NCBI GenBank assembly: GCA_021324415.1 | Contig: JAJPJF010000315.1 | Span: 1 to 46,192 of the forward strand | From: Nostocales cyanobacterium Centralia_MAG_434 | Lineage (GTDB): Bacteria > Cyanobacteriota > Cyanobacteriia > Cyanobacteriales > Nostocaceae | DNA length: 46,192 bases | Direction: 5' to 3' | Part shown: in pieces, positions 46,030 through 46,192 of the stretch | How the letters are laid out: the number at the start of each line of letters is the position of its first letter | Position numbering within the stretch: the stretch's first letter is position 1 | Notes under the pieces: model-generated | Database searches by the model: none | Seen by the model: only the letters and a program-made list of their open reading frames with translations | What the model was told of the DNA's origin: nothing | Made by a program: the position numbers and the translations under genes

Positions 46030-46192
46030 TACAATTTTAGTCTCCGCATTGGTAAAAAGTTCTTAACCCTTGACAAAGTCATCGCCAATTTACAAACACA
46101 GTATAAAGAATTGGCAACAATAGGGTAAAGACAGTCAACAATAGCGATAGCCAAACCTGGAGTGTCACTAACCTATGCAGCCAATTCGCACA

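Noticed and set aside
46175-46192. ATG at the window edge (MQPIRT) as a new gene start
   Set aside because: Six codons are too few to support a gene; no clear Shine-Dalgarno.

Overview
The window reads as chromosomal DNA of a filamentous, probably heterocyst-forming cyanobacterium (Nostocales-like). Evidence: a photosystem I psaD gene, many copies of the HIP1 octamer GCGATCGC, cyanobacteria-restricted small families (DUF2605, DUF2973, DUF4079), a DICT-domain histidine kinase, and dispersed GGGAGT / GGACAAGGG-type repeats that are common in such genomes. No rRNA, tRNA or CRISPR array was recognised. Species cannot be fixed from sequence alone.

Layout. 1-1497: the end of a TldD-like gene and a complete TldE/PmbA-like partner. 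1657-2974 (minus): the most unusual locus, a DUF433-type antitoxin gene with an in-frame stop, overlapping a gene that is clearly a prokaryotic viperin from its GGEP motif onward but lacks the N-terminal CxxxCxxC cluster motif; a perfect 32-bp palindrome lies upstream. 3268-4400: a coiled-coil protein and coaD. 4664-6344: a SulP anion transporter followed by a frameshifted scrap of beta-carbonic anhydrase. 6550-8749: an overlapping histidine kinase and response regulator pair. 8946-12823: lgt, cobM-like, a MIF-like tautomerase, rlmN and a small zinc ribbon protein. 13464-14094: an intact DUF433/DUF5615 toxin-antitoxin pair. 14121-18490 (minus): trpE, psaD and a DICT-GAF histidine kinase. 18491-20408: about 1.9 kb with no recognisable gene. 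20409-25899: a glycogen-debranching-type glucosidase, DUF2973, DUF2605 and thrS. 26274-26746: a ParE-type toxin-antitoxin pair. 26805-34763: a DMT transporter, a DUF4079 membrane protein, an OmpR-type regulator, a GH63-like glucosidase, a membrane-anchored ferredoxin-reductase and an SDR. 35263-40220: a GAF kinase, a phosphoribosyltransferase and a large hybrid kinase. 40221-41510: an IS605-type element with an internally deleted TnpB and a divergent ribbon-helix-helix gene. 41619-46029: PPK2, a fused TrpEG and trpD.

How the parts fit. The core is ordinary housekeeping: photosystem I, tryptophan synthesis (both a stand-alone TrpE and a TrpEG fusion), cobalamin, CoA, lipoprotein and rRNA modification genes, and carbohydrate and polyphosphate metabolism, with three histidine kinases (one hybrid) beyond the kinase of the HK-RR pair. 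Between these lie small mobile or selfish units (three TA loci, one IS605-type element, several repeat clusters), and some have altered neighbouring genes: the viperin gene appears fused onto a toxin start, the carbonic anhydrase scrap ends in a repeat, and trpD carries a repeat inside its coding sequence, in frame. The viperin/TA chimera is the best candidate for something not described before, though gene decay is the simplest explanation.
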